A stretch of 6,081 bases of DNA from Planctomycetota bacterium. Its GTDB lineage: Bacteria > Planctomycetota > Phycisphaerae > UBA1845. Numbering within the stretch: the stretch's first letter is position 1; every line of letters starts with the position of its first letter. Of the stretch, positions 1-5,061 are shown in pieces. The stretch covers positions 1 through 6,081 of the forward strand of contig JAJRSP010000146.1 in NCBI GenBank assembly GCA_024278775.1, written 5' to 3'. Under the pieces are notes generated by a model that saw nothing but the letters and a program-made list of their open reading frames with translations, was not told the origin of the DNA and did no database searches. The translations under genes and the position numbers were made by a program.

Positions 1-292
1 TCAGGACATCGCCCAGGTCGGCGGCTGTTTTGTCCGTCTTGCTCACCTGCGACCAGACCCACCAGCCAGAGTTGCCCTTTATCAACGTAACGCTGGGCTT
101 GTCCGGATTGGTCACGAAATCGAACTCGAAGTGGGTTCCGGGGATTGGAGTCGTCCCCTGGTCCCAGTTCACGCAAACGTAGGGGCTGGTGCCGTTGTTG
201 TCGTCGCACGCACGTCCCACTTGGGCCGAAACCGTCCCGCTCGTGATGACCAAAGCGATACTGCTCAAAAAAGCGCAAGATTTGCTGTTCAT
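1..292 (-). CDS. Exported protein of unknown function (5' part, runs off left edge)
   Basis: An open reading frame on the minus strand starts with ATG at 292-290 and stays open for 97 codons to the window edge, so the C-terminus is missing. The start is supported by an AAAGGAG ribosome binding site at 307-301, 8 nt upstream. Residues 1-23 form a signal peptide: MNSK, a hydrophobic stretch (CAFLSSIALVITSG) and a V-S-A cleavage site before Q24. The mature part visible here is polar, has two cysteines (C29, C40) and a Trp-rich stretch (GWWVW, residues 76-80). I do not recognise a domain. It is probably exported through Sec. It is transcribed divergently from the dockerin-tailed gene at 376, and a similar C-terminal tail may lie beyond the window. 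The coding call is firm; the function is unknown. Confidence 0.85.
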   Translation of the reverse strand, partial: MNSKSCAFLSSIALVITSGTVSAQVGRACDDNNGTSPYVCVNWDQGTTPIPGTHFEFDFVTNPDKPSVTLIKGNSGWWVWSQVSKTDKTAADLGDVL

Positions 293-375
293 CTTCAGGG
301 CTCCTTTGTTACAATCCCATCTGTCGTTTCGAAACAAAATCGCCACGTGTTCATGATCCGTCGGGGGACGAAACC
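293..375. promoter_or_regulatory. Divergent intergenic region with two short palindromes
   Basis: These 83 bp separate two divergently transcribed genes for exported proteins and must hold the promoters of both, unless they lie inside the genes. Two perfect palindromes are visible: GTTTCGAAAC at 326-335 and CACGTG at 344-349. Either could be a regulator site shared by both genes, but palindromes this short also occur by chance. I could not identify convincing -35/-10 pairs on either strand. Confidence 0.3.
301..307 (-). promoter_or_regulatory. Ribosome binding site of the left-edge exported protein
   Basis: The minus strand reads AAAGGAG here, 8 nt before the ATG at 292. It is one of the better Shine-Dalgarno matches in the window and decides the start of a gene that would otherwise be ambiguous because it is cut by the edge. 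Confidence 0.7.
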
Positions 376-1224
376 ATGCGTATTGGGAGCATCGCACTCG
401 CGATGGCATTATCGGCCGTACACGCGCGCGGGCAAGTCTTTTCTTCCGAGTTTTTCTCCGACCCTGTAAGTGAGGGTTGGCCACTTCTTCAGCAACACTG
501 CGGGCCGATCTTGTGGAACGATAGCGGCACTTACAATCAGCGACTCGGGTTCGACGATTGCTCGGACACCGCCCCCCCTGGGGGCGGACAGGATGCATAT
601 TTGGCGAATGTATCCGAGTACAATGGCGACTCAACGTGGTTTTTCGAGTTTCGTGCGGAGACCGACGGGGATCGCTCCGAGATATCGGGCATCGCGCCGA
701 TTGCGTTTACGGCCTTCAACTTTTTCGGCAGCAACTACAGCGTTGTACTCGCGCGCGACCGGATCAAGCTCTACCGCGACGCGCTCCTGCCGATCCTGTT
801 CTTCGACCTCGAGCCGGAGGTTCCACACACCATTCGTCTGGAACTCAACAACGTCGGCGTGCCGACCTACCGCTGGTACATCGACCACGTGCTCGTCGAT
901 GCAGGTCTCGCCGAGTACGCATTTCCCGACCACGACGCCCGCGTCGTTTGGCTGGGTGAGGCATGGAACCTGCCCTGCGAAAACGCCTGGGACTACATCC
1001 GCTACGGCCGACCGCCCACACCGGCCTCCGGTGACTTCGATTCCGACGGCGACAGCGACCAGCGCGACGCTTTCTACTTCGCCGAGTGCATCGCCGAGCG
1101 CGGCAACGGCCCCGGCGCTGTCGCAGACCCCGGCTGCCTCTGGGCAGACATGGACACAGACGGCGACATAGACTTCGCCGACTTCGCCCAGTTCCAACAA
1201 ATCTTCACCGGAAGCAAAGAGTGA
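376..1224 (+). CDS. Exported protein with C-terminal dockerin type I-like calcium-binding repeats
   Basis: This 282-residue protein starts with a short signal peptide (MRIGSIALAMALSAVHA, cleavage after the V-H-A at 15-17). The central part, about residues 20-215, is rich in aromatic and acidic residues and alternating beta-like segments; it resembles a concanavalin A/laminin-G-like beta-sandwich, but that is only an impression. The C-terminus is clearer. Residues 220-231 (DFDSDGDSDQRD) and 258-269 (DMDTDGDIDFAD) are two DxDxDGDxDxxD calcium loops, each followed by a short helix, as in type I dockerins. Cys238 and Cys254 sit between them. In planctomycetes such tails are frequent on exported proteins and probably stabilise them or attach them to surface partners; no cellulosome is implied. 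A GGGGGA stretch at 363-368 is a plausible ribosome binding site 7 nt upstream. The ligand of the central domain is unknown. Confidence 0.88.
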   Translation: MRIGSIALAMALSAVHARGQVFSSEFFSDPVSEGWPLLQQHCGPILWNDSGTYNQRLGFDDCSDTAPPGGGQDAYLANVSEYNGDSTWFFEFRAETDGDRSEISGIAPIAFTAFNFFGSNYSVVLARDRIKLYRDALLPILFFDLEPEVPHTIRLELNNVGVPTYRWYIDHVLVDAGLAEYAFPDHDARVVWLGEAWNLPCENAWDYIRYGRPPTPASGDFDSDGDSDQRDAFYFAECIAERGNGPGAVADPGCLWADMDTDGDIDFADFAQFQQIFTGSKE

Positions 1225-1272
1225 GCAGGTATCTCTGCGGACAGCAGGTCAGCCATGCAAATGCCCGAATGA

Positions 1273-3000
1273 ATGCAGAAAACGCCTGTGGTTGCCGAAA
1301 AAGCCAATTCAACTGCTTTCCGTGCTCCTTGGACTTGGGCGTTTGTGTTCGTCACTGCCCTGTCGCTCCGTATCATTCACTTGATCGCCATTCGCGATTT
1401 CGTGTGTTTCGACACGCTCATCGGTGACGCAGCCGGTTACGACGCCTGGGCCAAGCAGCTTGTCCGGCAGGGCTTTGCATGGGACGAGACGTTTTATCAG
1501 GCTCCGTTGTACCCCTATTTCCTTGCGTCGGTTTATGCGCTGTTTGGCGATGGGCCTTGGGCTGTGCGCGTGGTGCAGTGCGTGCTCGGGTCGGTCGCGT
1601 GCGTGCTTGTCGGGCTGGCGGCGGGTCGGTTGCTGTGCAATCGGGCGGGTCTGACGGCTGGTTTGCTGCTTGCGCTCTACGCGCCGGCCATCTATTTCGA
1701 CGGGATTATTCAGAAGGCTTCCGTCGCGTTTTTTCTGGTGAGCGTGTTGCTGTATGCGGTTTCGCGCGCGGTGGACGGTGCCAGTGCTCTGCGCTGGGGA
1801 GTCGTTGGCGGGGCGATCGGTCTGTTGGCGCTTACGCGCGAAAACGCTCTGGTCTTTGCGCCGGCGGTGTTCGGTTGGTTGTTGTGGAGACGGCGCGGGT
1901 GGCTTGCGCCGGTCGCGGTTGTCGTCGGGCTGATGCTGGCGCTTGCGCCGGCGATGCTGCACAACAATCGCTGTGGCGGGGGCTTGGCGCTGACCACGTT
2001 TCAGAGTGGGCCTAACTTCTGGATGGGCAACCATGCGCGTGCGGATGGGCGTTACACGCCGCTGATCCCCGGCCGGGAGACGCCCGAGTTTGAACGGGCT
2101 GACGCGACCGCGCTGGCAGAGCGGGTGATGGGAAAGCAACTCTCGCCGCGCGAAGTGTCCGACTATTGGATGGGCCTTGCGGTGGACGACATTCGTTCGG
2201 CTCCGGTGCGATGGGTCGGGTTGATGTGGAAGAAATGGCATCTGACGTGGAATCGCTACGAGATACCCGATACGGAGAGCTACGAGCTGTATCGGGGTGA
2301 GTCGCCCGGCCTCGCGATGCTGGGCTTTGTGATGCACTTCGGCGTGCTGGTCCCGCTGGCTTGTGCGGGGGTCGTGGTCTTGTGGGATGTACGTCGCCGT
2401 TTGACGCTGATTTACCTGCTGGCGGTCTCATTCGCGGCTGCGGTGGCGGTTTTTTACGTGTTTGGCCGGTATCGCTTTCCACTCGTGCCGATTGTGGCGA
2501 TCCCCGCTGCGGGCGGTTTGACTTGGGGGATGGGACTTTTTCGGGATCGGAATTGGAAAAAGTTCGCGGCGGGCGGTGCGATTGGTCTTGTTGCGGCTGT
2601 CTGGTGCAATTGGCCGGTGAATCCGGAGCGGGAATTGAACGCCGGTCAACTGGGGAACCTCGGTGCCACACTGGCGTCTCAGGGGCGACTTGAGGAAGCC
2701 GTCGTCTATTTCGATCGGGCGGTGCGACTGTATCCTGATGCGCCGCGGCTTCGTCAGTTTCTGGCGGACGGGCTTTCGCTGACGGGGCGTTTCGAAGAGG
2801 CGATTCCGCACTATGAGGCCGTCGTGCGTATCGAGCCGGATCGGCCCAACGCTCATTTCAACCTCGCGGTGGCTTTGGAGCGTGTCGGGCGGCTGGCTGA
2901 TGCGTTGGGACATTATGAATCCGCAGCCCGTGCGAATCCGTCTGACTTGGCTGCCGTCGAAGCTGTTCGGCGTGTGAAAAATGCGCTGGTCCGAGAATAA
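1273..3000 (+). CDS. Polytopic membrane glycosyltransferase (GT-C, ArnT/PMT-like) with C-terminal TPR domain
   Basis: This 575-residue protein has about ten to eleven hydrophobic segments, roughly at residues 20-42, 98-118, 124-143, 149-166, 173-188, 192-206, 209-229, 349-371, 378-397, 402-422 and 431-447. The first loop (43-97) holds GDAAGYDAWA with acidic residues D52 and D57, then APLYPYFLA (77-85), typical of the catalytic loop of PMT_2/ArnT-like GT-C enzymes. These transfer sugars from polyprenyl-phosphate donors outside the cytoplasmic membrane. A large hydrophilic loop covers 230-345, and GRYRFPLVP (398-406) matches a late motif common in this family. Residues 457-558 are three consecutive 34-residue TPRs that may recruit a partner. 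The acceptor is unknown. An in-frame TGA at 1270-1272 lies directly before this ATG, making it the first possible ATG; no good Shine-Dalgarno is visible, so a downstream start such as GTG at 1288 remains possible. It follows the gene at 376 by 48 bp. Confidence 0.88.
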   Translation: MQKTPVVAEKANSTAFRAPWTWAFVFVTALSLRIIHLIAIRDFVCFDTLIGDAAGYDAWAKQLVRQGFAWDETFYQAPLYPYFLASVYALFGDGPWAVRVVQCVLGSVACVLVGLAAGRLLCNRAGLTAGLLLALYAPAIYFDGIIQKASVAFFLVSVLLYAVSRAVDGASALRWGVVGGAIGLLALTRENALVFAPAVFGWLLWRRRGWLAPVAVVVGLMLALAPAMLHNNRCGGGLALTTFQSGPNFWMGNHARADGRYTPLIPGRETPEFERADATALAERVMGKQLSPREVSDYWMGLAVDDIRSAPVRWVGLMWKKWHLTWNRYEIPDTESYELYRGESPGLAMLGFVMHFGVLVPLACAGVVVLWDVRRRLTLIYLLAVSFAAAVAVFYVFGRYRFPLVPIVAIPAAGGLTWGMGLFRDRNWKKFAAGGAIGLVAAVWCNWPVNPERELNAGQLGNLGATLASQGRLEEAVVYFDRAVRLYPDAPRLRQFLADGLSLTGRFEEAIPHYEAVVRIEPDRPNAHFNLAVALERVGRLADALGHYESAARANPSDLAAVEAVRRVKNALVRE

Positions 3001-3005
3001 ACGGG

Positions 3006-3034
3006 TTGACGGGCAACTTGGTGAAACATAAGTA
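3006..3034 (+). promoter_or_regulatory. Possible promoter of the lipoprotein gene
   Basis: TTGACG at 3006-3011 matches five of six bases of a sigma70-type -35 box. The best-spaced partner is TAAGTA at 3029-3034 (17 bp spacer), which is a poor -10 match; CATAAG at 3027-3032 matches better but with a short 15 bp spacer. It lies in the 148 bp gap between the glycosyltransferase stop and the lipoprotein start, where a separate promoter would be expected. The call rests mainly on the -35 box. Confidence 0.3.
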
Positions 3035-3148
3035 GTTATAGGCCGGTCGGGTGTTTCGGCGTCAAGGTCTCGCTTTCGTCATGTACGGGCGCGTTTTCTG
3101 CCGAAGGAACTGTAGAAAAACGAATTCCATCCAAACGGAGATTTCATC

Positions 3149-3727
3149 ATGAATCGTTGGACAAAGTTGTGTGTTCTTTTGGCGGCGATGATGCCGATCG
3201 GTTGCATGATGCAGCCAGCCGACACGGGTACGACCGACACGCTCGAGGATGCGGACGGCAACGGCTTTCCGGAGATTGAGGCGCCGGCTGGTGTTGATAC
3301 GTCGACCACGATCGCCATCGACGTCGTGAATGAATTGACGCAGGATTCGCTGGTCAGCCTGCTCGCCGGGGCTGATACCGGCTTGGAAGGGCTGGTTGGT
3401 CTTGTTCAGATCGATCTTGAGTTTGAGATGATTCTTCGCTACGAAAACGGCGAAGAGGCTGTTGTGAACGAGAAGCGGGAGCTGGGGCCGTTTACGATTC
3501 GATTTGAGGCGCCTTGCCCGATTGAGATCGAGACCGTGGTTTCGGTAACCGCGTCGGCTCCGATTGTGGGGACCCTCTTCGACGAAACGCTGCCCGCGGT
3601 CATCCTGACGCAGGAAGCGTCGCCGGGTTCCTTGGGCGTGTTTGAGTGCGACAAGATCGTGACGCTTACGTCGCTCTTGAGCGATGCCGGGCAACCGGAT
3701 ATCGAATTCTCGGTTGACGATTTTTAG
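3149..3727 (+). CDS. Predicted lipoprotein of unknown function
   Basis: This protein has 192 residues. A CGGAG ribosome binding site at 3136-3140, 8 nt before the ATG, fixes the start. Residues 1-18 (MNRWTKLCVLLAAMMPIG) form a lipoprotein-type signal followed by C19. The lipobox P-I-G-C is not ideal because position -3 is Pro rather than Leu, so lipidation is likely but not certain. Residues 34-42 (DADGNGFPE) resemble a calcium loop. The rest is acidic and beta-rich, with LVQIDLEFEMILRYENGEE at 85-103 and a later Cys pair (C123, C167) that could form a disulfide. I recognise no family. Its monocistronic look, with a possible promoter upstream and a strong terminator 30 bp after the stop, suggests independent expression. 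The role at the envelope is unknown. Confidence 0.83.
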   Translation: MNRWTKLCVLLAAMMPIGCMMQPADTGTTDTLEDADGNGFPEIEAPAGVDTSTTIAIDVVNELTQDSLVSLLAGADTGLEGLVGLVQIDLEFEMILRYENGEEAVVNEKRELGPFTIRFEAPCPIEIETVVSVTASAPIVGTLFDETLPAVILTQEASPGSLGVFECDKIVTLTSLLSDAGQPDIEFSVDDF

Positions 3728-3756
3728 GCCCGCAGGCCTGTGCTTGAAATATCGAC

Positions 3757-3800
3757 CCGCCGTCGGATTCTCAGGAAGAGTCCGGCGGCGGATCTTTTTT
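3757..3800 (+). terminator. Rho-independent terminator after the lipoprotein gene
   Basis: The arms CCGCCGTCGGA (3757-3767) and TCCGGCGGCGG (3781-3791) pair over 11 bp with a single G-U. The 13-nt loop can add an inner CTC/GAG stem. The hairpin is followed by ATC and six T residues (3795-3800). Position and shape are those of a strong intrinsic terminator for the gene ending at 3727. Confidence 0.88.
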
Positions 3801-3971
3801 GTTGCGGGATATGAGGTTAGGTACAGACCGGTTCGTCAGATTTTCAAGCGCACGTTACAATGGCCGTCGCCGCTTACTCAGGAGGATTTTGAAGTTTTGA
3901 AAGATTGGCTGGACCTTGCGAAGCGGACAATGGCTCGCGATGTCAGGCTCAAGGCTGAGGATCCGCCGTAG
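3801..3971 (+). pseudogene. Possible 5'-truncated remnant of a small gene
   Basis: One frame ending in TAG at 3969-3971 encodes a protein-like tail: KRTLQWPSPLTQEDFEVLKD followed by WLDLAKRTMARDVRLK. It has the amphipathic, Glu/Lys-rich helix composition of real small bacterial proteins. No ATG, GTG or TTG lies in this frame between the terminator at 3800 and the conserved-looking part, and the open frame upstream runs through the terminator hairpin and the lipoprotein gene. The likeliest reading is a fragment that lost its 5' end. An alternative is a small gene using a rare start such as ATT at 3840. I do not know the parent family. The 29-codon ATG frame at 3811 reads through the same bases in another register and looks non-coding. 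Confidence 0.35.
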
Positions 3972-4008
3972 GCCGTGCCTCACATGCAGGATCGGGTTGT
4001 CGAACCGT

Positions 4009-4041
4009 AAAAAGCGAAACGCCCCGCACCAAGGCGAGGCG
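4009..4041 (-). terminator. Minus-strand intrinsic terminator
   Basis: On the minus strand CGCCTCGC (4041-4034) pairs with GCGGGGCG (4027-4020) around the loop CTTGGT and is followed by TTTCGCTTTTT. The interrupted T-tract makes it weaker than the terminator at 3757-3800. No minus-strand protein gene ends here; the candidate small RNA is the only visible client. Confidence 0.5.
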
Positions 4042-4047
4042 ATCGGG

Positions 4048-4068
4048 CCCGGAGATGCTATCTCCGGG
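4048..4068. repeat. Perfect 9-bp hairpin
   Basis: CCCGGAGAT (4048-4056) and ATCTCCGGG (4060-4068) are exact inverted repeats around GCT. No T-tract follows on the plus strand. On the minus strand it forms the first stem of the candidate small RNA. Confidence 0.7.
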
Positions 4069-4080
4069 GAGGTTACTTTA

Positions 4081-4109
4081 AGTATACGACACCATGCCCA
4101 CGCCAACAA
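4081..4109 (-). promoter_or_regulatory. Promoter-like boxes for the candidate small RNA
   Basis: Read on the minus strand, TTGTTG (4109-4104) and TATACT (4086-4081) are separated by 17 bp. The -10 box matches the sigma70 consensus at five of six positions and the -35 at three. The spacing puts the start near 4074, directly before the two-hairpin element. The -35 box overlaps the outer inverted repeat at 4099-4106. Confidence 0.4.
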
Positions 4110-4135
4110 CTAAAAAACGCCTTGGCGTGTACACC

Positions 4136-4310
4136 GGGTGCATGACAATATTGGCGGATCCGGAAATTCCGATTCGAAACGGGTTGTTCGGGCGAAAAAG
4201 CATCTAACACGCTCGCGGCTCGGCCGCTCCCTTCACGCTCCCGCACTGGTCGCGTTCAGTGTCGCGGTTCTGATAGATCGCGTACACCCCGCCGAATCTG
4301 TCATGCACCC
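4136..4310. repeat. Repeat unit 1 (175 bp, 22-bp terminal inverted repeats)
   Basis: The left terminus 4136-4157 and right terminus 4289-4310 are imperfect inverted repeats. The outer 12 bp (GGGTGCATGACA and its complement) and the inner GGCGG/CCGCC are exact, with a variable 5 bp between them. The unit is flanked on both sides by GTGTACAC. It carries about 24 bp more than unit 2 between the two shared internal blocks (30 versus 6 bp). Confidence 0.6.
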
Positions 4311-4342
4311 GTGTACACCTGGGTGCATGACAGATTCGGCGG
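4289..4342. repeat. Perfect inverted repeat, 22-bp arms and 10-bp centre
   Basis: Arm 4289-4310 is the exact reverse complement of arm 4321-4342. The 10-bp centre GTGTACACCT itself contains the 8-bp palindrome GTGTACAC. The structure is the junction of the two repeat units, where the right end of the first faces the left end of the second. No T-tract follows on either strand, so it does not look like a terminator. Such a palindrome could extrude as a cruciform or hairpin in single-stranded DNA. Confidence 0.92.
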
Positions 4343-4462
4343 AATCTCAAATCTCGTATCGGAACAGGAGAGTGGTGCTTGGCGCTGTTTATTATCCGGC
4401 CGCTCCATTACTGTCGCGGTTCTGATAAGTCACAATCGCCCCGCCGGAAGTGTCATGCACCC
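4321..4462. repeat. Repeat unit 2 (142 bp, inverted termini)
   Basis: It starts with GGGTGCATGACA at 4321 and ends with TGTCATGCACCC at 4462. The inner GGCGG (4338-4342) and CCGCC (4441-4445) are also kept. It shares the order of internal blocks with unit 1 but has diverged from it, most clearly in the first half. GTGTACACCT precedes it and TGTACACCCC follows it. Confidence 0.6.
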
Positions 4463-4517
4463 TGTACACCCCAGAACAATGGCCAGCCGGTGGTTCCGCG
4501 TTGATTCGGCGGGGCGA
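4436..4517. repeat. Third, partly eroded palindrome
   Basis: TCGCCCCGCCG (4436-4446) and CGGCGGGGCGA (4507-4517) are exact 11-bp inverted repeats. Between them lie one intact TGTCATGCACCC (4451-4462) and TGTACACC (4463-4470), but the expected complementary inner arm on the right is absent. GATTCGGCGG at 4503-4512 also equals the end of the perfect palindrome's right arm (4333-4342). The right arm therefore reaches into the region just upstream of the PTS gene and overlaps its possible promoter. Confidence 0.6.
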
Positions 4518-4528
4518 GTCGCTACACT
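4501..4528 (+). promoter_or_regulatory. Possible promoter of the PTS EIIA-epimerase pair
   Basis: TTGATT (4501-4506) and TACACT (4523-4528) are separated by 16 bp and match the sigma70 consensus at four of six positions each. The start would fall near 4535, leaving a leader of about 28 nt before the ATG at 4563. The boxes overlap the right arm of the third palindrome (4507-4517), so a protein binding that repeat could affect this promoter. Confidence 0.4.
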
Positions 4529-4562
4529 TGGTGGTTTCACGGATTTTTCGGACAGCGCTGCG

Positions 4563-5018
4563 ATGAAGCTCACCGATATTCTGACGCTCGAATCTATCCG
4601 CGTGCCGCTGGCCGCGAAGGACAAAATCTCGGCGATTACCGAGATGGTGGACATGCTGGCTGCCGCCGGTCGGATCAGTGACCGCGAAACGGTGCTCAAA
4701 GCCGTTCTCGATCGCGAGCGCAATCTCTCGACGGGAATCGGCAAAGGACTGGCTGTGCCGCACGGCAAGTGCTGGGGATGCGATAAGCTGGTGATGGCCA
4801 TCGCAAAGCCGGCCAGCCCGCTGGAATTCGACTCGAAAGACGGCGAGCCGGTAAAGATCATTGCCCTGCTGGTCAGCCCGCCGGACAAGACAGGCCCGCA
4901 TATTCAAGCACTGGCGCGCATTTCGCGGCTGATGCTCACGGACACGTTTCGTGTGGCGGTCGCGTCGGCGACGACGTCCGAACAGCTTTGGGATATCATC
5001 AAGAAGCACGAAGCCTGA
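4563..5018 (+). CDS. PTS EIIA type-2 (fructose/nitrogen-PTS-like) domain protein
   Basis: This is a 151-residue, single-domain EIIA protein, the usual length for free-standing PtsN/FruA-type EIIA. MKLTDILTLESIRVPLAAKD is a typical family N-terminus. GIGKGLAVPHGKC (58-70) contains the phospho-accepting His67, and the second conserved histidine is H113 in GPHIQALARIS. In the family, His is phosphorylated by HPr; free-standing versions usually regulate metabolism or transport rather than import sugar. No EIIB or EIIC gene is present here, which fits a regulatory role. I chose the ATG at 4563 because the frame upstream (back to 4311) runs through palindromic repeat DNA and has no family-like sequence. 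There is no strong Shine-Dalgarno, and an ATG at 4479 is a less likely alternative. The epimerase gene follows 43 bp later. Confidence 0.9.
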   Translation: MKLTDILTLESIRVPLAAKDKISAITEMVDMLAAAGRISDRETVLKAVLDRERNLSTGIGKGLAVPHGKCWGCDKLVMAIAKPASPLEFDSKDGEPVKIIALLVSPPDKTGPHIQALARISRLMLTDTFRVAVASATTSEQLWDIIKKHEA

Positions 5019-5061
5019 GATTCGCGGATCGCCTTGGCCGACATTCCGAAGGAACACCGAC

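Larger units (their letters stand above)
4009..4074 (-). ncRNA. Candidate small RNA: two hairpins ending in a terminator
   Basis: On the minus strand this stretch looks like a complete short transcription unit of about 66 nt. A promoter-like pair lies just upstream (4081-4109), giving a predicted start near 4074. The RNA would begin AACCUCC, then form a perfect 9-bp hairpin with an AGC loop (4068-4060 with 4056-4048), then a second 8-bp hairpin (4041-4034 with 4027-4020, one G-U) with a 6-nt loop, followed by UUUCGCUUUUU (4019-4009). The second hairpin is better paired on the minus strand (G-U) than on the plus strand (C-A mismatch), and only the minus strand has the U-rich tail, which supports the orientation. 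No minus-strand gene lies on either side that would need this terminator. The unpaired CCUCC near the 5' end could pair with Shine-Dalgarno sequences, but that is speculation. I recognise no known RNA family. Confidence 0.4.
4099..4517. repeat. Cluster of palindromic repeats (MITE-like or array of binding/recombination sites)
   Basis: The 12-mer TGTCATGCACCC occurs four times without mismatch: minus at 4136-4147, plus at 4299-4310, minus at 4321-4332, plus at 4451-4462. Each copy abuts a TGTACA core: GTGTACAC at 4127-4134 and 4311-4318, TGTACA at 4463-4468. The layout is two successive units, 4136-4310 (175 bp) and 4321-4462 (142 bp), each bounded by inverted termini of the form GGGTGCATGACA-N5-GGCGG and its complement. 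The units share internal blocks: CGGCCGCTCC at 4221 and 4397, and GTCGCGGTTCTGATA at 4261 and 4413. Their last 50 bp align without gaps at 40 of 50 positions. They are therefore diverged copies of one repeat. No credible gene lies inside, so a non-autonomous mobile element or an array of protein-binding sites are the main options. Confidence 0.75.

Noticed and set aside
131..469. A 112-codon plus-strand frame crossing the divergent promoter region
   Set aside because: It overlaps the minus-strand exported protein, which has a signal peptide and a good ribosome binding site, and it has no recognisable content.
470..1171. A 233-codon plus-strand frame in another register of the dockerin-tailed gene
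   Set aside because: Its product is a low-complexity Ser/Thr/Arg/Pro string, typical of an off-frame translation. The 376 frame has a signal peptide and calcium loops.
631..1200. A 189-codon minus-strand frame opposite the dockerin-tailed gene
   Set aside because: It is Val/Ala/Gly-rich without motifs and lies antisense to the calcium loops and signal-peptide protein, which explain the sequence.
1309..2337. A 342-codon open frame on the minus strand inside the glycosyltransferase gene
   Set aside because: Its product is rich in Arg, His, Gln and Pro with no domain, while the opposite strand encodes a clear membrane enzyme with TPRs. It is a shadow frame of GC-rich coding DNA.
4289..4342. 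The 22-bp-arm palindrome as a transcription terminator
   Set aside because: No T-rich tract follows the hairpin on either strand, and no gene ends just before it.
4138..4425. A 95-codon plus-strand frame in the repeat cluster
   Set aside because: Its start and much of its length come from the palindromic repeats, and it has no ribosome binding site or protein-like pattern.
4127..4470. CRISPR array or integron attC sites as the explanation of the repeats
   Set aside because: The copies alternate in orientation, the gaps are unequal (about 10 to 150 bp) and contain shared sequence rather than unique spacers, and no attC-type core sites (GTTRRRY) pair around them.
4311..4562. An 84-residue N-terminal extension of the PTS protein
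   Set aside because: The extension reads through repeat DNA, and EIIA proteins begin at the MKLTDIL-type N-terminus found at 4563.
4951..5061. A 37-residue N-terminal extension of the epimerase
   Set aside because: It overlaps the end of the EIIA gene, is Arg-rich, and precedes a good ribosome binding site and a Rossmann-fold start at 5062.
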